Of a stretch of 40,649 nt of DNA, positions 13,910 through 22,809 are shown piece after piece (within the stretch, counting starts at the first letter, position 1; every line of letters starts with the position of its first letter). Under the pieces are notes generated by a model. It searched no databases. It was given only the letters and a program-made list of their open reading frames with translations, and had not been told where the DNA came from. Origin of the DNA: a virus; IMG/VR virus record IMGVR_UViG_3300031975_001995, positions 1-40,649 of that record. One strand, written 5' to 3'. Both the position numbers and the translations under genes were made by a program.

Positions 13910-14521
13910 TTATTTTTTTATTCTTTCTATAATAGTTAATCCACTACAATTAGTAAATCTTTCTTTTAATCTCCAAATGTTTTTATTTTCTTCTAAAAAC
14001 TCTTCTATAGCTGGCCATATTCCGGTACCTTCTTTACCATCTTCACCATTCCATTCAAAGTTAGTAGTATCGTGAAAAACTATATATTTTTTTACTTTAT
14101 TACTATGAAGTTTTAGTTCTTGTTTTAATTGATCGTATACATGCTCAGTATCAATAAATAATAGATCAGTTTCCTCTATATCTACTTTTAAAACATCCGC
14201 GCAATGAAATTGAAAATCTATATCGTAATAATTTGCTATTTTTTTCACTTCATCTACGCTTGCACCCCATTCTTCAGGATTAATAATATCATAGGAAATT
14301 AATTTTTCTGGACAGCATCCTAACCAAACCCAAGTAGAAACTATCCATCTTACTCCCATTTCAGTAATATGATCACATTCTTGACCATATTTTAAAATAG
14401 TAGGAACGTGTTCATTAATATCAGATGGAATAGAATATACATTATTAATTATATCACGAAGAATATTTGGATAAGGTTCAGCCTTAATTCTTCTATCTCC
14501 ATAACCTGCTCTTTTATTCAT
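13910..14521 (-). CDS. SAM methyltransferase, CmcI/sugar O-methyltransferase type, 203 aa
   Basis: It has motif I ITEMGVRW (52-59), a DII acidic residue near 78, then LLFIDTEHVYDQLKQEL (120-136) and VFHDTT (148-153). The FIDxxH and HDT pair is typical of the cephalosporin-hydroxylase-like/Methyltransf_24 enzymes found in LPS and rhamnan clusters. It lies beside the first methyltransferase with a 1-nt gap, so two methylations of the glycan are plausible. Confidence 0.7.
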   Translation of the reverse strand: MNKRAGYGDRRIKAEPYPNILRDIINNVYSIPSDINEHVPTILKYGQECDHITEMGVRWIVSTWVWLGCCPEKLISYDIINPEEWGASVDEVKKIANYYDIDFQFHCADVLKVDIEETDLLFIDTEHVYDQLKQELKLHSNKVKKYIVFHDTTNFEWNGEDGKEGTGIWPAIEEFLEENKNIWRLKERFTNCSGLTIIERIKK

Positions 14522-15255
14522 TATTCAAATTTATTTCTATAAAAATTCTTAGATGGTATCATCTTAGTATTAATTTCATTTCTTATTTTATTCCAATATG
14601 TTGGTCTAGTAACTTCCCAATCATACATTTTAGTTATATTTTTATCATGAGAATAATTTATATATAAAACCTCTTTGGATTCTCCTACTCTCCATTCCGG
14701 TTTCGTAGTTCCACATAAAGCTTGTGCTCTCCACATATAATCAGTATCGCCAGAAAATCGTGTATTATCAAAGTATCCTATTTCATCAAATAATTTTCTA
14801 CTAATAAACGCTGTTCCTTCACCAGTAAAGATAGATGGTTTATTATCTTTAAGTACTGGTAAATTATCACTTGCATTATAATTAATTGAAGTTGATTTAA
14901 TATAAACTAATTCAGGATTAGACTCAAACATATCTATAAAATGTTTAAATCTTCTTAAATCTGATATATCATCAGCATCATGAATAGTAAAATATTTCCA
15001 ATCGTCATTTTTAAAATGATCTAATCCTCTATTTCTAGTATAATAGCATCCTTTATTCTCTTCGTTTCTAAGAAGAGTTATTTTATCATTATCTTGATAC
15101 TCTTTCATTATTTCAAATGAATTATCAGTAGAGTAATCATCTATTAGAACTAAATGATAATCTTGATATTTTTGTTGTAAAATACTTTCAATAGTATTTC
15201 TTATAAACTGTTCTTTATTCCAAACAGGACATATAACTAATAATTTATTATTCAT
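14521..15255 (-). CDS. Family 2 glycosyltransferase, 244 aa
   Basis: A classic GT2 layout: LLVICPVWNKEQFI at the start, LVLIDDYSTDNS (donor-binding), NKGCYYTRNRGL, then the DxD HDADD and GEGTAFISRKLFDEIGYF. No membrane anchor is seen, so it should act at the cytoplasmic face. Donor and acceptor are unknown. Confidence 0.85.
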   Translation of the reverse strand: MNNKLLVICPVWNKEQFIRNTIESILQQKYQDYHLVLIDDYSTDNSFEIMKEYQDNDKITLLRNEENKGCYYTRNRGLDHFKNDDWKYFTIHDADDISDLRRFKHFIDMFESNPELVYIKSTSINYNASDNLPVLKDNKPSIFTGEGTAFISRKLFDEIGYFDNTRFSGDTDYMWRAQALCGTTKPEWRVGESKEVLYINYSHDKNITKMYDWEVTRPTYWNKIRNEINTKMIPSKNFYRNKFE

Positions 15256-15945
15256 TTACGATTTTATATAACTTAAAACTTTATTTTGTGGTATATACAT
15301 TAAAACATCTATAATACTAACATAATCATCATAATAATTACCGCTTCTTTTATATTTTAAATATGGACCATAATTTTTCCATTCTAACTCACAACCTATC
15401 TTATCAAATTCATTTTCACTCCCAGTTATATAATTCTTTGCATTTAAGCCAGATAGATATTTAGTAGCCTTTAACTGCTCTAGTAGATATGTTAATCGTT
15501 CTAATCTTGTATCTTTTAAAATATAATTTTTAGAGTTTATAAATTTAGTTGAAATACCAATATATTTACAAATACATTCTACTAAACTTTGATTTAATTC
15601 AGATAAAGTATCTGGTGGATTTTCTACTAAAAAAGGATGTAATAAATTTAGTATCGAATTTTTATATGGAGCTTTACTATAATTTTGCTGTATTGATTTA
15701 AAATGATTATTTAATACTTTTTTATTATTTATAGGGACTTCCGATATTTTCCTACTATTATATTTTCTATCTACTGGAATAGTTATCCAAAATAAACCAT
15801 TGTTTCCAAATATTCTATTTCTATTTCTCCAATTATTTTTTGTATATTCGACTTCATCATACCAGCAAAAAATATCTACATCATTGATATAATCAAAATA
15901 ACCTTTCCAAGGTAAATAATTAGATTGCCAGACTCCTACTTTCAT
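15256..15945 (-). CDS. WbqC-like family protein, 229 aa
   Basis: The N-terminus has the WbqC signature: VGVWQSNYLPWKGYFDYI, then a DVDIF and Y-T-K-x-x-W-R-N-R-N-R-I segment, and ITIPV. The C-terminus SIIDVLMYIP also matches. WbqC-like proteins are found in O-antigen clusters; their biochemical role is not firmly settled (amino-sugar acylation or glycine transfer have been suggested). Length is normal. It overlaps the aminotransferase gene by a base, consistent with joint work on an amino sugar. Confidence 0.8.
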   Translation of the reverse strand: MKVGVWQSNYLPWKGYFDYINDVDIFCWYDEVEYTKNNWRNRNRIFGNNGLFWITIPVDRKYNSRKISEVPINNKKVLNNHFKSIQQNYSKAPYKNSILNLLHPFLVENPPDTLSELNQSLVECICKYIGISTKFINSKNYILKDTRLERLTYLLEQLKATKYLSGLNAKNYITGSENEFDKIGCELEWKNYGPYLKYKRSGNYYDDYVSIIDVLMYIPQNKVLSYIKS

Positions 15946-17111
15946 TATATAAATTTACTAAGAGCTAGTTTTACGTTTTTAATTACATATAAACAATCAT
16001 CATCAGTCATATTGCAATGAATTGGTAAAGTAATTAATTTTTTGCTTAATTTATGAGCTACTGGACAAGTGCCATAGCTATCATTATATAATTCATATAA
16101 TGTATTATCTTTATAATGAACTCCTGGATAGATATTTTTACTATTTAAAAATTCCATTATTTCATTTCTATAAGGTACTATTATTTGATATAAATGTCTA
16201 GAAGATTTACATTCCGGGTTATGTTTAATTAGTTTAATTGCTTTTATATTTTTAAGCCCACTATCGTATATCTTCGCTATCTCTCTTCTTCTTTTATTAT
16301 CATCATCTAAGTATTTTAATCCTACTAATGCCATACCTGCCATAATTGAATTACCATGATACTTATAGCCGAGAGTAGGTACATCATAATCCCACTTATA
16401 TTTACCCTTAGAATTAGTTCTACTAAATGTATCTTTATCAATACCCAGCCAACTCATTTTGCGTGCTAATTGATCATAATCTTTATTTTTAAAACAAATC
16501 ATACCTGAATCAGCTGTAGGTAAATTTTTAACTGCTTGGAAGCTAAATATACTAACATCAGCATCTAATCCTACATGATTTTCCTCAAAACATACTCCAT
16601 TATGATTATCTATCATTTTAGTTCCAGCACAATGAGCTGCATCAAATATAAATTTTAAATTATATTTTTCACAAAGATCTTTTATTTGCTTATATTTTCC
16701 TATATTACCCCCCATCCCTACAAACATAATAGCTCTTGTTTTTTTAGTTATTTTTGATTCTACATCTATAGGATCTATACATAAACTATCATCAATATCA
16801 GCAAATACAGGTTTTAAATTTTCATACTTAATTGCATGATTAGTAGAAACAAAAGTAAGAGGAGTAGTTATAATTTCATCTTTATCTTTCCACTGATTGA
16901 CATATTTAAGAATTTTTACAGCTAAATGTAATCCTACTGTATTAGAATTTAAAAAATGAGCATTTTTAAATCCAGTATATTCTTTCCATTTATTTTCTAT
17001 CTCAACTGTCTTAAAACCTATACCTGTCCATCCTTTATCTAAACATTGTTCTATTTCAGCTAGCACTTCTTCTTTCCTAAATTTAGGAACAAAAACTTGT
17101 ATATTTTTCAT
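15945..17111 (-). CDS. DegT/DnrJ/EryC1-family sugar aminotransferase, 388 aa
   Basis: A fold-type I PLP enzyme. FDAAH (156-160) supplies the cofactor Asp, and SFQAVKNLPTADSGM (190-204) has the Schiff-base Lys at 195. It would convert a 4-keto (or 3-keto) NDP-sugar to the amino sugar using Glu. The GMD product GDP-4-keto-6-deoxymannose, made by this island, is one candidate substrate (a perosamine-type route), but the substrate is not proven. Unlike the second DegT protein at 23777, it keeps its lysine. Confidence 0.85.
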   Translation of the reverse strand: MKNIQVFVPKFRKEEVLAEIEQCLDKGWTGIGFKTVEIENKWKEYTGFKNAHFLNSNTVGLHLAVKILKYVNQWKDKDEIITTPLTFVSTNHAIKYENLKPVFADIDDSLCIDPIDVESKITKKTRAIMFVGMGGNIGKYKQIKDLCEKYNLKFIFDAAHCAGTKMIDNHNGVCFEENHVGLDADVSIFSFQAVKNLPTADSGMICFKNKDYDQLARKMSWLGIDKDTFSRTNSKGKYKWDYDVPTLGYKYHGNSIMAGMALVGLKYLDDDNKRRREIAKIYDSGLKNIKAIKLIKHNPECKSSRHLYQIIVPYRNEIMEFLNSKNIYPGVHYKDNTLYELYNDSYGTCPVAHKLSKKLITLPIHCNMTDDDCLYVIKNVKLALSKFI

Positions 17112-17851
17112 ATTTTATTATAACCAAAATTTGTTTTTAAATAATTATCGTCAGGATTATCAATTAAAGTACCTGGCATTTTTTCTAAACTATTCCATAC
17201 ATTATCACCATGTATTAATTGTATCCATAATGGTTCATCGGTTTGTATAGGAACTCCGCCAGCTTTAGATATTAATTCATGATGTGAATATTCTCTTAAT
17301 TCTCCTTTAAAATTAGATAGGTTTGATTTAACCATTACAAATGGTCCGGTTGGAAAAACTGAATATATAAATTTATTAACATTAATATCCCAGTAAAGAC
17401 CAGTTGCTATTGATGCTATAGAATTATTTTCAGCTATTTGTTTTATAACCTGATTATATCTTGCTTCTATTAAATCATCGGTACCTATTTTAGAGCATAT
17501 TACTTCTTCACTATTATTTTTTCTATATTTTAAGTATGTTTCTTTAATATTTTTATAAAAGGTAGGAATATCACCACCTAATCCTGTAAAGTGGGTTTGA
17601 TCCCATATTAAATGTAAATAATTATTTTCTTTTTCTAATTCTAATAGTTTAGTTTTAAATATTTCAGGTGTATTACTATTACAAAACATTACCAAATGAA
17701 AATCAAGATCAGTTTGATTATTCAAAGATGGTATAGTATAATTAGTAAAAAGATTTAATCTATAATTAAGCCAATCAATATCATGATAGGCATTAGGATA
17801 TTCTTTAATACCCTGTAAGTTGAAATGTGTTGTTAATATATGATTATCCAT
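17108..17851 (-). CDS. Putative rhamnosyltransferase-family protein, 247 aa
   Basis: The start is at MDNHILTT, after the stop of the GT2 gene upstream. The order HFNL, then WLNYRLNLFTNYTIPSL, NNQTDLDFHLVMF and later GTDDLI resembles the 'putative rhamnosyl transferase' family (PF11316-like). GTDD is the likely metal motif. The donor sugar is uncertain. Confidence 0.6.
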   Translation of the reverse strand: MDNHILTTHFNLQGIKEYPNAYHDIDWLNYRLNLFTNYTIPSLNNQTDLDFHLVMFCNSNTPEIFKTKLLELEKENNYLHLIWDQTHFTGLGGDIPTFYKNIKETYLKYRKNNSEEVICSKIGTDDLIEARYNQVIKQIAENNSIASIATGLYWDINVNKFIYSVFPTGPFVMVKSNLSNFKGELREYSHHELISKAGGVPIQTDEPLWIQLIHGDNVWNSLEKMPGTLIDNPDDNYLKTNFGYNKI

Positions 17852-17859
17852 TCTACTAT

Positions 17860-18501
17860 TTAACCTATTCCTTTCCAAGTTGCTCCATTGGAAGTATAAT
17901 AATGATTGCAAGTTATTTCAGGAGTATATAAATACTTATCTCCTCTATCTACTGTATCGATAGCCCAATAGCGGTCTTCTTTACCAGGCCAATTTTCCGG
18001 CATAGGATTATTCAAATAATATTCTTTATTATAAAAACAAAAAGCATTATGTAAAAACTGTCTATTTTCTATTTTCGAAAACATATTATCACACGACTTA
18101 TCTTTAAAATGACTCCAAATATATCTAGGAGTTATTTTTTTACCTCTATAAATAGGTACCTGTTTACCAAAAACTGCTTTATATTCTTTTAAATAATTAT
18201 TAATTAAACTTAAATTACATTGTGTAATTTGAGAATGGGCTGATAAAACTAATATAGTATCTCTTGTTGATTTTGTAACTCCTAAATTTAATGATTTACC
18301 AGGAGTGTATTCATTTATATTCTCAATTTTAATAGACGTTCTATCAGAAAATAAATTTACTATTTCTAATGAATCGTCAGTAGAATTATTATCTACTATA
18401 ATTATTTCAGGCTTATTAAAAAACTCAATACAACTTTGTAAAGCAAATCCTATAAATTCACTTTCATTACGATTTCTAATTATGATCGATATATTATCCA
18501 T
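17860..18501 (-). CDS. Family 2 glycosyltransferase, 213 aa
   Basis: The start is at MDNISIIIRN, overlapping the NeuB stop. It shows IIIVDNNSTDDS (donor-binding), TPGKSLNLG and LSAHSQI where GT2 enzymes have the DxD. That last position reads AHS instead of DxD, as in some LPS GT2 members. ENWPGKEDRYWA near the end matches the GxxED catalytic segment. Confidence 0.75.
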   Translation of the reverse strand: MDNISIIIRNRNESEFIGFALQSCIEFFNKPEIIIVDNNSTDDSLEIVNLFSDRTSIKIENINEYTPGKSLNLGVTKSTRDTILVLSAHSQITQCNLSLINNYLKEYKAVFGKQVPIYRGKKITPRYIWSHFKDKSCDNMFSKIENRQFLHNAFCFYNKEYYLNNPMPENWPGKEDRYWAIDTVDRGDKYLYTPEITCNHYYTSNGATWKGIG

Positions 18502-19294
18502 TAAATCTTCCTGTATAATTATTTCTTGAATCAAGTTCACATTCTTGAAAGTCTAATCCCTTGTCTATTAGCATTTCCTCTCTTAGTTTAATATATGATG
18601 TAAGATTAGCTAGTTCTTCAGGTAATATTGCAAATTTATTATCTCTTCCAGGTAGATTATTATCTACAGTAAAATGTTTTTCTATAACTTCAGCTCCAAA
18701 TTCGATTGCTACTTTAGCTGATTCTACTCCTTGAATATGATCAGAATATCCTATACTTAATCCTAATTGTTTAAATTCTATCATTCTAGGGATATTAGCA
18801 ATAGAAGGTAAACAAGGATAAGATGATACACAATGCAGTAAATATAATTTAGCTTTTTCAAAAAATAATGTACTGTATTTTATTTCACTATACTTTGAAG
18901 TGCCAGTAGACATAAATACTACATCAAAATTTTCATCACAGTATTTTATTAATTCTATATTACGTGATTCGAAGCTTGGTATCTTTACTTCTTTACAACC
19001 AAGCTTAACTAATAGTTGTGCATCTGCTAAACTAAATACAGAGGATAAAAATTTAATACCTATAGTATTGCAATAATTAATTAAATCTATATGATCTTGT
19101 TCAGATAGTTGAGCTTTTTCATAAATTTGACGTCTACCATCCTCATCCCAGCTTCCTGATTTAAGCCTATCAACAGACCATGTTTGATATTTAGCATAAG
19201 TAGCACCGCTCTCTTGAGCTGCTTTAGCCATTTGTTTAGCTAAATTTAAATCTCCACAATGATTCCATCCTATTTCAGCTATTATTTTAATCAT
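18494..19294 (-). CDS. NeuB-family nonulosonate synthase without SAF domain, 266 aa
   Basis: The TIM barrel of sialic-acid-type synthases is clear: IAEIGWNHCGDL at 5-16 (IGxNHxG), YAKYQTW (33-39), SSVFSLADAQ, a conserved KIPSFE (104-109), IGYSDHIQG and the Mn-ligand region EKHFT. Full-length NeuB-type enzymes have about 340-350 residues with a C-terminal antifreeze-like SAF domain that closes over the partner's active site; here the chain ends at 266 with RNNYTGRF and no SAF. It would condense PEP with a hexose-type acceptor to a 9-carbon (or related) ulosonic acid. The next genes include a CMP-ulosonate transferase, supporting this. Confidence 0.8.
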   Translation of the reverse strand: MIKIIAEIGWNHCGDLNLAKQMAKAAQESGATYAKYQTWSVDRLKSGSWDEDGRRQIYEKAQLSEQDHIDLINYCNTIGIKFLSSVFSLADAQLLVKLGCKEVKIPSFESRNIELIKYCDENFDVVFMSTGTSKYSEIKYSTLFFEKAKLYLLHCVSSYPCLPSIANIPRMIEFKQLGLSIGYSDHIQGVESAKVAIEFGAEVIEKHFTVDNNLPGRDNKFAILPEELANLTSYIKLREEMLIDKGLDFQECELDSRNNYTGRFNG

Positions 19295-20159
19295 AAACTA
19301 TATTGTTTAATTTTTCTTTATTTAAATATTTTTCTAAATTAGATTTAAATACTTGTATTTGTGTATTTAAACTATCTTTCATTGCATTGGCAATATGAGG
19401 AGTTAAAAATACATTATTTAATTTTTTAAACCTATGATTTTTATCTATTGGCTCATTTTTTAAAACATCTAAAAAAGCTCCTCTAATATTTTTATTTTTT
19501 AAAGTATCATATAGAGCATCTTCATCTACTGTCTCACCTCTACCTACATTAATAAAATACGAATATTTTTCCATATTACCAAATATTTTATTATTAAAAC
19601 AATCTTTAGTAGATTCATTTAATGGTAGAGTATTAATAATAAAATTTTTATCTTTTACTAAATTATCTAATTTATTAAAGTTTTTTCTATCAATTACTGA
19701 TACATTAAATCCTAGTACAGTTAGTTTTAATAATATTTCTTTTCCTATATTTCCAAAACCAACTACTAAAACATTTACTTTATCAAAAGGTAAAATATAA
19801 TCCAAGTTATTATCGAAACTTTGTCTATCAATAGTCATTCTATCTAAACCTCTTAATAACATTAATAAACCTGATATAGCAAATTCAGCTACTCCATTAG
19901 AGCTATCAGGAGTATTCGTAACTGTTACTCTTTCCGGAAAATTAAATTTACCATAACCTGTTTTAGATAAATGAATCCATTTTAAATTAGGCATAGATTT
20001 AAATTTTTGTGAATTAAATCTATCTCCCCAATATACCTCGCATTCTAATTTAGGTTCTGTAGTTATAGTAACGTTATATTTATCTTCAATTTTTTTAATA
20101 TCTAATATAGATAAACTAAAATTTTTAGTTCTATTATTTAAGTCAGTATAAATAATCAT
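19287..20159 (-). CDS. D-isomer-specific 2-hydroxyacid dehydrogenase, 290 aa
   Basis: The Rossmann loop is GFGNIGK (134-140). Catalytic residues are Arg207 in NVGRGE, Glu236 in NEPI and His255 in TPHIAN, the normal triad order. It would reduce a 2-keto acid (or oxidise a 2-hydroxy acid) with NAD(P). Placed between NeuB and the enolase-superfamily enzyme, it likely handles a sugar-acid intermediate. It is shorter than the usual 310-330 residues because the N-terminal domain is trimmed. Confidence 0.8.
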   Translation of the reverse strand: MIIYTDLNNRTKNFSLSILDIKKIEDKYNVTITTEPKLECEVYWGDRFNSQKFKSMPNLKWIHLSKTGYGKFNFPERVTVTNTPDSSNGVAEFAISGLLMLLRGLDRMTIDRQSFDNNLDYILPFDKVNVLVVGFGNIGKEILLKLTVLGFNVSVIDRKNFNKLDNLVKDKNFIINTLPLNESTKDCFNNKIFGNMEKYSYFINVGRGETVDEDALYDTLKNKNIRGAFLDVLKNEPIDKNHRFKKLNNVFLTPHIANAMKDSLNTQIQVFKSNLEKYLNKEKLNNIVYD

Positions 20160-21232
20160 ATCTTAAAATTTTCTTCAATTCTTAATTTATACTTTTGTTT
20201 AATATCTTCAGTAACTTCAACCCCAATACCATAATCCGTCTTTTTTAATTCATCATTTATTTGTAATTCCATCATTGGTATTTCTAAGTAGCTAACTTGT
20301 TTAGATTTTGCTACATGATAGTTTGAATTAATAGCTATTTTACTTCCCCATACATGCAGTGCTGTATTTTGTGGTTTAAATAAATCTATTACTTTTATAA
20401 CATCTTTTATACCTCCACTATTAGTTACATCTGGTTGTATTATATCAACAGCTTTTGTATGGTAGTAATCTTCAAAATTCCATAATTGATTTAATGCTTC
20501 TCCTCCTGCTATACTTATTTTAGTATCTTTATTTAACTCTTGATACAGTCTTATTTTTTCTGGTCTAAAAGGCTCTTCTAACCATTTAACATTAAATTGT
20601 AATAAATCTTTAGACCACTTTAAAGCTTGATCGTAATTCCAGCTAATAGGATTAGTGCCCATAATAGCATCAACCATTAAATTATTATCTCCTAAATACT
20701 TGCGAGCAGTTTCTAAACGTTTTAAATCTTCCGATATAGATTGAACTCCTATTCTCATTTTGTATGAAGTAAATCCTATATCTAATATTTGTTTTACATC
20801 TTCTTCTATTTCCTTTGGAGTAAATTTAGCTGAGCCATTGCTGGCATATAGTCTAGGTTCGATATCTTCTCCTCCTAAATATTCCCATAAAGGCTTTTTT
20901 GCTGCTTTACTAAGTGCATCATAAATAGCAATTTCAACTCCACTATAAATACTTTTTACTAGTCCTCCCTTTCCAATATAAGGTATGTTATCAATTATAT
21001 TTGTACTCTGAACTGGTTGACCTATTAAATATCTTTCTATAAGCTTTACTGAATGTTCTATTAGCTCTGCACAATAAACTCCAGCATATGTCTCTCCATA
21101 TCCTATTATTCCGGAATCAGTATGAACTTCGATCACGCCTATATTTTTAGCATTACTATTATAGCCATAATAAACAAAATCACTTTTTAATGGTGATGTA
21201 AGACCATATCCTATTACTTTAGTTATCTTCAT
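20156..21232 (-). CDS. Enolase-superfamily (mandelate racemase-like) dehydratase, 358 aa
   Basis: A capping domain plus a barrel. It shows KMR at 158-160 (K-x-R base motif), metal ligands Asp188 (MVDAI), Glu219 (WLEEPF) and Glu245 (GGEAL), Asp268 and His293 (ALHVWGS). The K-x-R/D-H arrangement is typical of mandelate racemase-group acid-sugar dehydratases, which make 2-keto-3-deoxy sugar acids. That product class is the same as ulosonic acids, so a link to the adjacent NeuB and CMP-transferase genes is attractive, but the substrate is not known. It has the full family length. Confidence 0.8.
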   Translation of the reverse strand: MKITKVIGYGLTSPLKSDFVYYGYNSNAKNIGVIEVHTDSGIIGYGETYAGVYCAELIEHSVKLIERYLIGQPVQSTNIIDNIPYIGKGGLVKSIYSGVEIAIYDALSKAAKKPLWEYLGGEDIEPRLYASNGSAKFTPKEIEEDVKQILDIGFTSYKMRIGVQSISEDLKRLETARKYLGDNNLMVDAIMGTNPISWNYDQALKWSKDLLQFNVKWLEEPFRPEKIRLYQELNKDTKISIAGGEALNQLWNFEDYYHTKAVDIIQPDVTNSGGIKDVIKVIDLFKPQNTALHVWGSKIAINSNYHVAKSKQVSYLEIPMMELQINDELKKTDYGIGVEVTEDIKQKYKLRIEENFKI

Positions 21233-21914
21233 TTAATAATTGTTTTGCTACTAATAAGTCGATTGGTTCATCTATATTTATTGTTCTACTTTCATCCATT
21301 ATATAAGGTATAATATTATCATTATCTAATCTCATTTTTTTATTAGTAATTTGTTCGTATGTCATACCATAAATTGATCCATTCCTTATATAAGCTATAG
21401 GTGCTAAATCTTGTCTTCTATAACCAGGTTTGTCAGGATTTTCATCTTTATCAAAACCTATTAATTTACCTTCCTTAATATATTTTAATCTTTTAGGATG
21501 ATAATCATATACTCTGCAAACGGATACTACTGAAGATGGATTATTTTGATCTAATAGTTCGATTACTTTATCTATATCAAAAACTTTTTTTAATGGATTA
21601 GTGCACATTATTTCTACAACATAATCATATCTTTTTAATTTTGATAATACATCTAATAATCCTTCAGCAGTTGTTTGTGTATCAGAAACTTTTTCTCTGT
21701 CTATTACATTTATATTATTATCTAAACAAATATTTTTTATATCTAGATCATCAGTACCTACTACATAGTCATCTATATATTTACTTTTTACAACTTCATC
21801 ATTAGTATATAATAATAAGGGTTTATCATTAATTAAAGTAATGTTCTTTTTTAGTATCCCTTTAGAACCACCTCGAGCTAATGTTATGCCTAATACACTT
21901 TTATTATTTATCAT
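21219..21914 (-). CDS. CMP-nonulosonate (acylneuraminate) cytidylyltransferase, 231 aa
   Basis: The start is at MINNKSVLG; a slightly longer reading would use TTG. ITLARGGSKGILKKNI is the CTP-binding loop of CMP-NeuAc/CMP-Kdo synthetases (ARgGSKG...KN). A later TNPL-x-K segment and the C-terminal INIDEPIDLLVA match the family. It activates the ulosonic acid as a CMP sugar for transfer. It lies three genes downstream of the expected host glycolysis inputs and next to the synthase set. Confidence 0.85.
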   Translation of the reverse strand: MINNKSVLGITLARGGSKGILKKNITLINDKPLLLYTNDEVVKSKYIDDYVVGTDDLDIKNICLDNNINVIDREKVSDTQTTAEGLLDVLSKLKRYDYVVEIMCTNPLKKVFDIDKVIELLDQNNPSSVVSVCRVYDYHPKRLKYIKEGKLIGFDKDENPDKPGYRRQDLAPIAYIRNGSIYGMTYEQITNKKMRLDNDNIIPYIMDESRTINIDEPIDLLVAKQLLNEDN

Positions 21915-22809
21915 ATTCAAAAGTTTTCAAAGGTCCATTATTAACATTATTATTATAAAAATCATTTATTAAAGTACCTTGATAGTAACCTTTTACCTCC
22001 TCATATGTTTGATTATTATCATATTCAAATCCCCATCTCTTACTCCATACTTCATGATGACCCCACTTACCATAAAAATGTTCTCTAATCTCAGTTTCTT
22101 GTTTTGTTTTAGCTAAAGGTGATTTAACTGGCATGTTAAAATCTTTTTTAACTATCTGTTCATGAGATAAATTTAAAAAAGGAATACAAACATTATGAAT
22201 ATTTTTATATAAAAATTGATATGCTATATCATCCCATGCATGAAAGAATTGATAGTCACCTGTTGGTTTTATATGTTTTTCATATTGATTTATATTAACT
22301 GCTGCGCTCATCCATGATACTGATTCTACTGAATGTATTTTTTCATAGCCGTTTGAAAGAGATTGATTAATATTATATCTCACCCACATATCTTGATTAG
22401 GTTGCTGTAATGGTGATCGTGATAACATTTGATAAACACCATCATGATATACATTAAAACCTACAACTCCAAATTCATTAAAATTATTTTTTTCTAATAA
22501 ATTATTAAACCTTTCAAAAAAGTTTTCTTCTATAGGAAAGCAATCATGTTGAAACCATAGGATCCATTCCAAGTTATTATTTTTAAAAATAGAACAAGCT
22601 GAGGTAATATTATTTTGCATACCTCTTTCTTCTCTATCCATGTATGTGACATTATGTTTTTCACATATGATTCTACCTTTATCTTTATTTTCTATAGTAG
22701 AATCTTCATCTATATTTAAAATAAAAATATTATTTGTATTTACTTTAGTTAACCAGTAATCTAAAAGATCATAATTATTTCTACTTGTAAATAAAATACC
22801 TAATTTCAT
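21904..22809 (-). CDS. GT-A-like glycosyltransferase, 301 aa
   Basis: It begins LGILFTSRNNYDLL and shows LWFQHDCFP (HDC in place of DxD) and SVSWMSAAVNI followed by HAWDDIAY, the acceptor/catalytic acid segment. It resembles GT2 enzymes of LPS clusters. ATGA-type overlap with gmd ties it to the GDP-sugar genes. It could be the colitosyl- or other deoxyhexose transferase, by position only. Confidence 0.7.
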   Translation of the reverse strand: MKLGILFTSRNNYDLLDYWLTKVNTNNIFILNIDEDSTIENKDKGRIICEKHNVTYMDREERGMQNNITSACSIFKNNNLEWILWFQHDCFPIEENFFERFNNLLEKNNFNEFGVVGFNVYHDGVYQMLSRSPLQQPNQDMWVRYNINQSLSNGYEKIHSVESVSWMSAAVNINQYEKHIKPTGDYQFFHAWDDIAYQFLYKNIHNVCIPFLNLSHEQIVKKDFNMPVKSPLAKTKQETEIREHFYGKWGHHEVWSKRWGFEYDNNQTYEEVKGYYQGTLINDFYNNNVNNGPLKTFEYDK

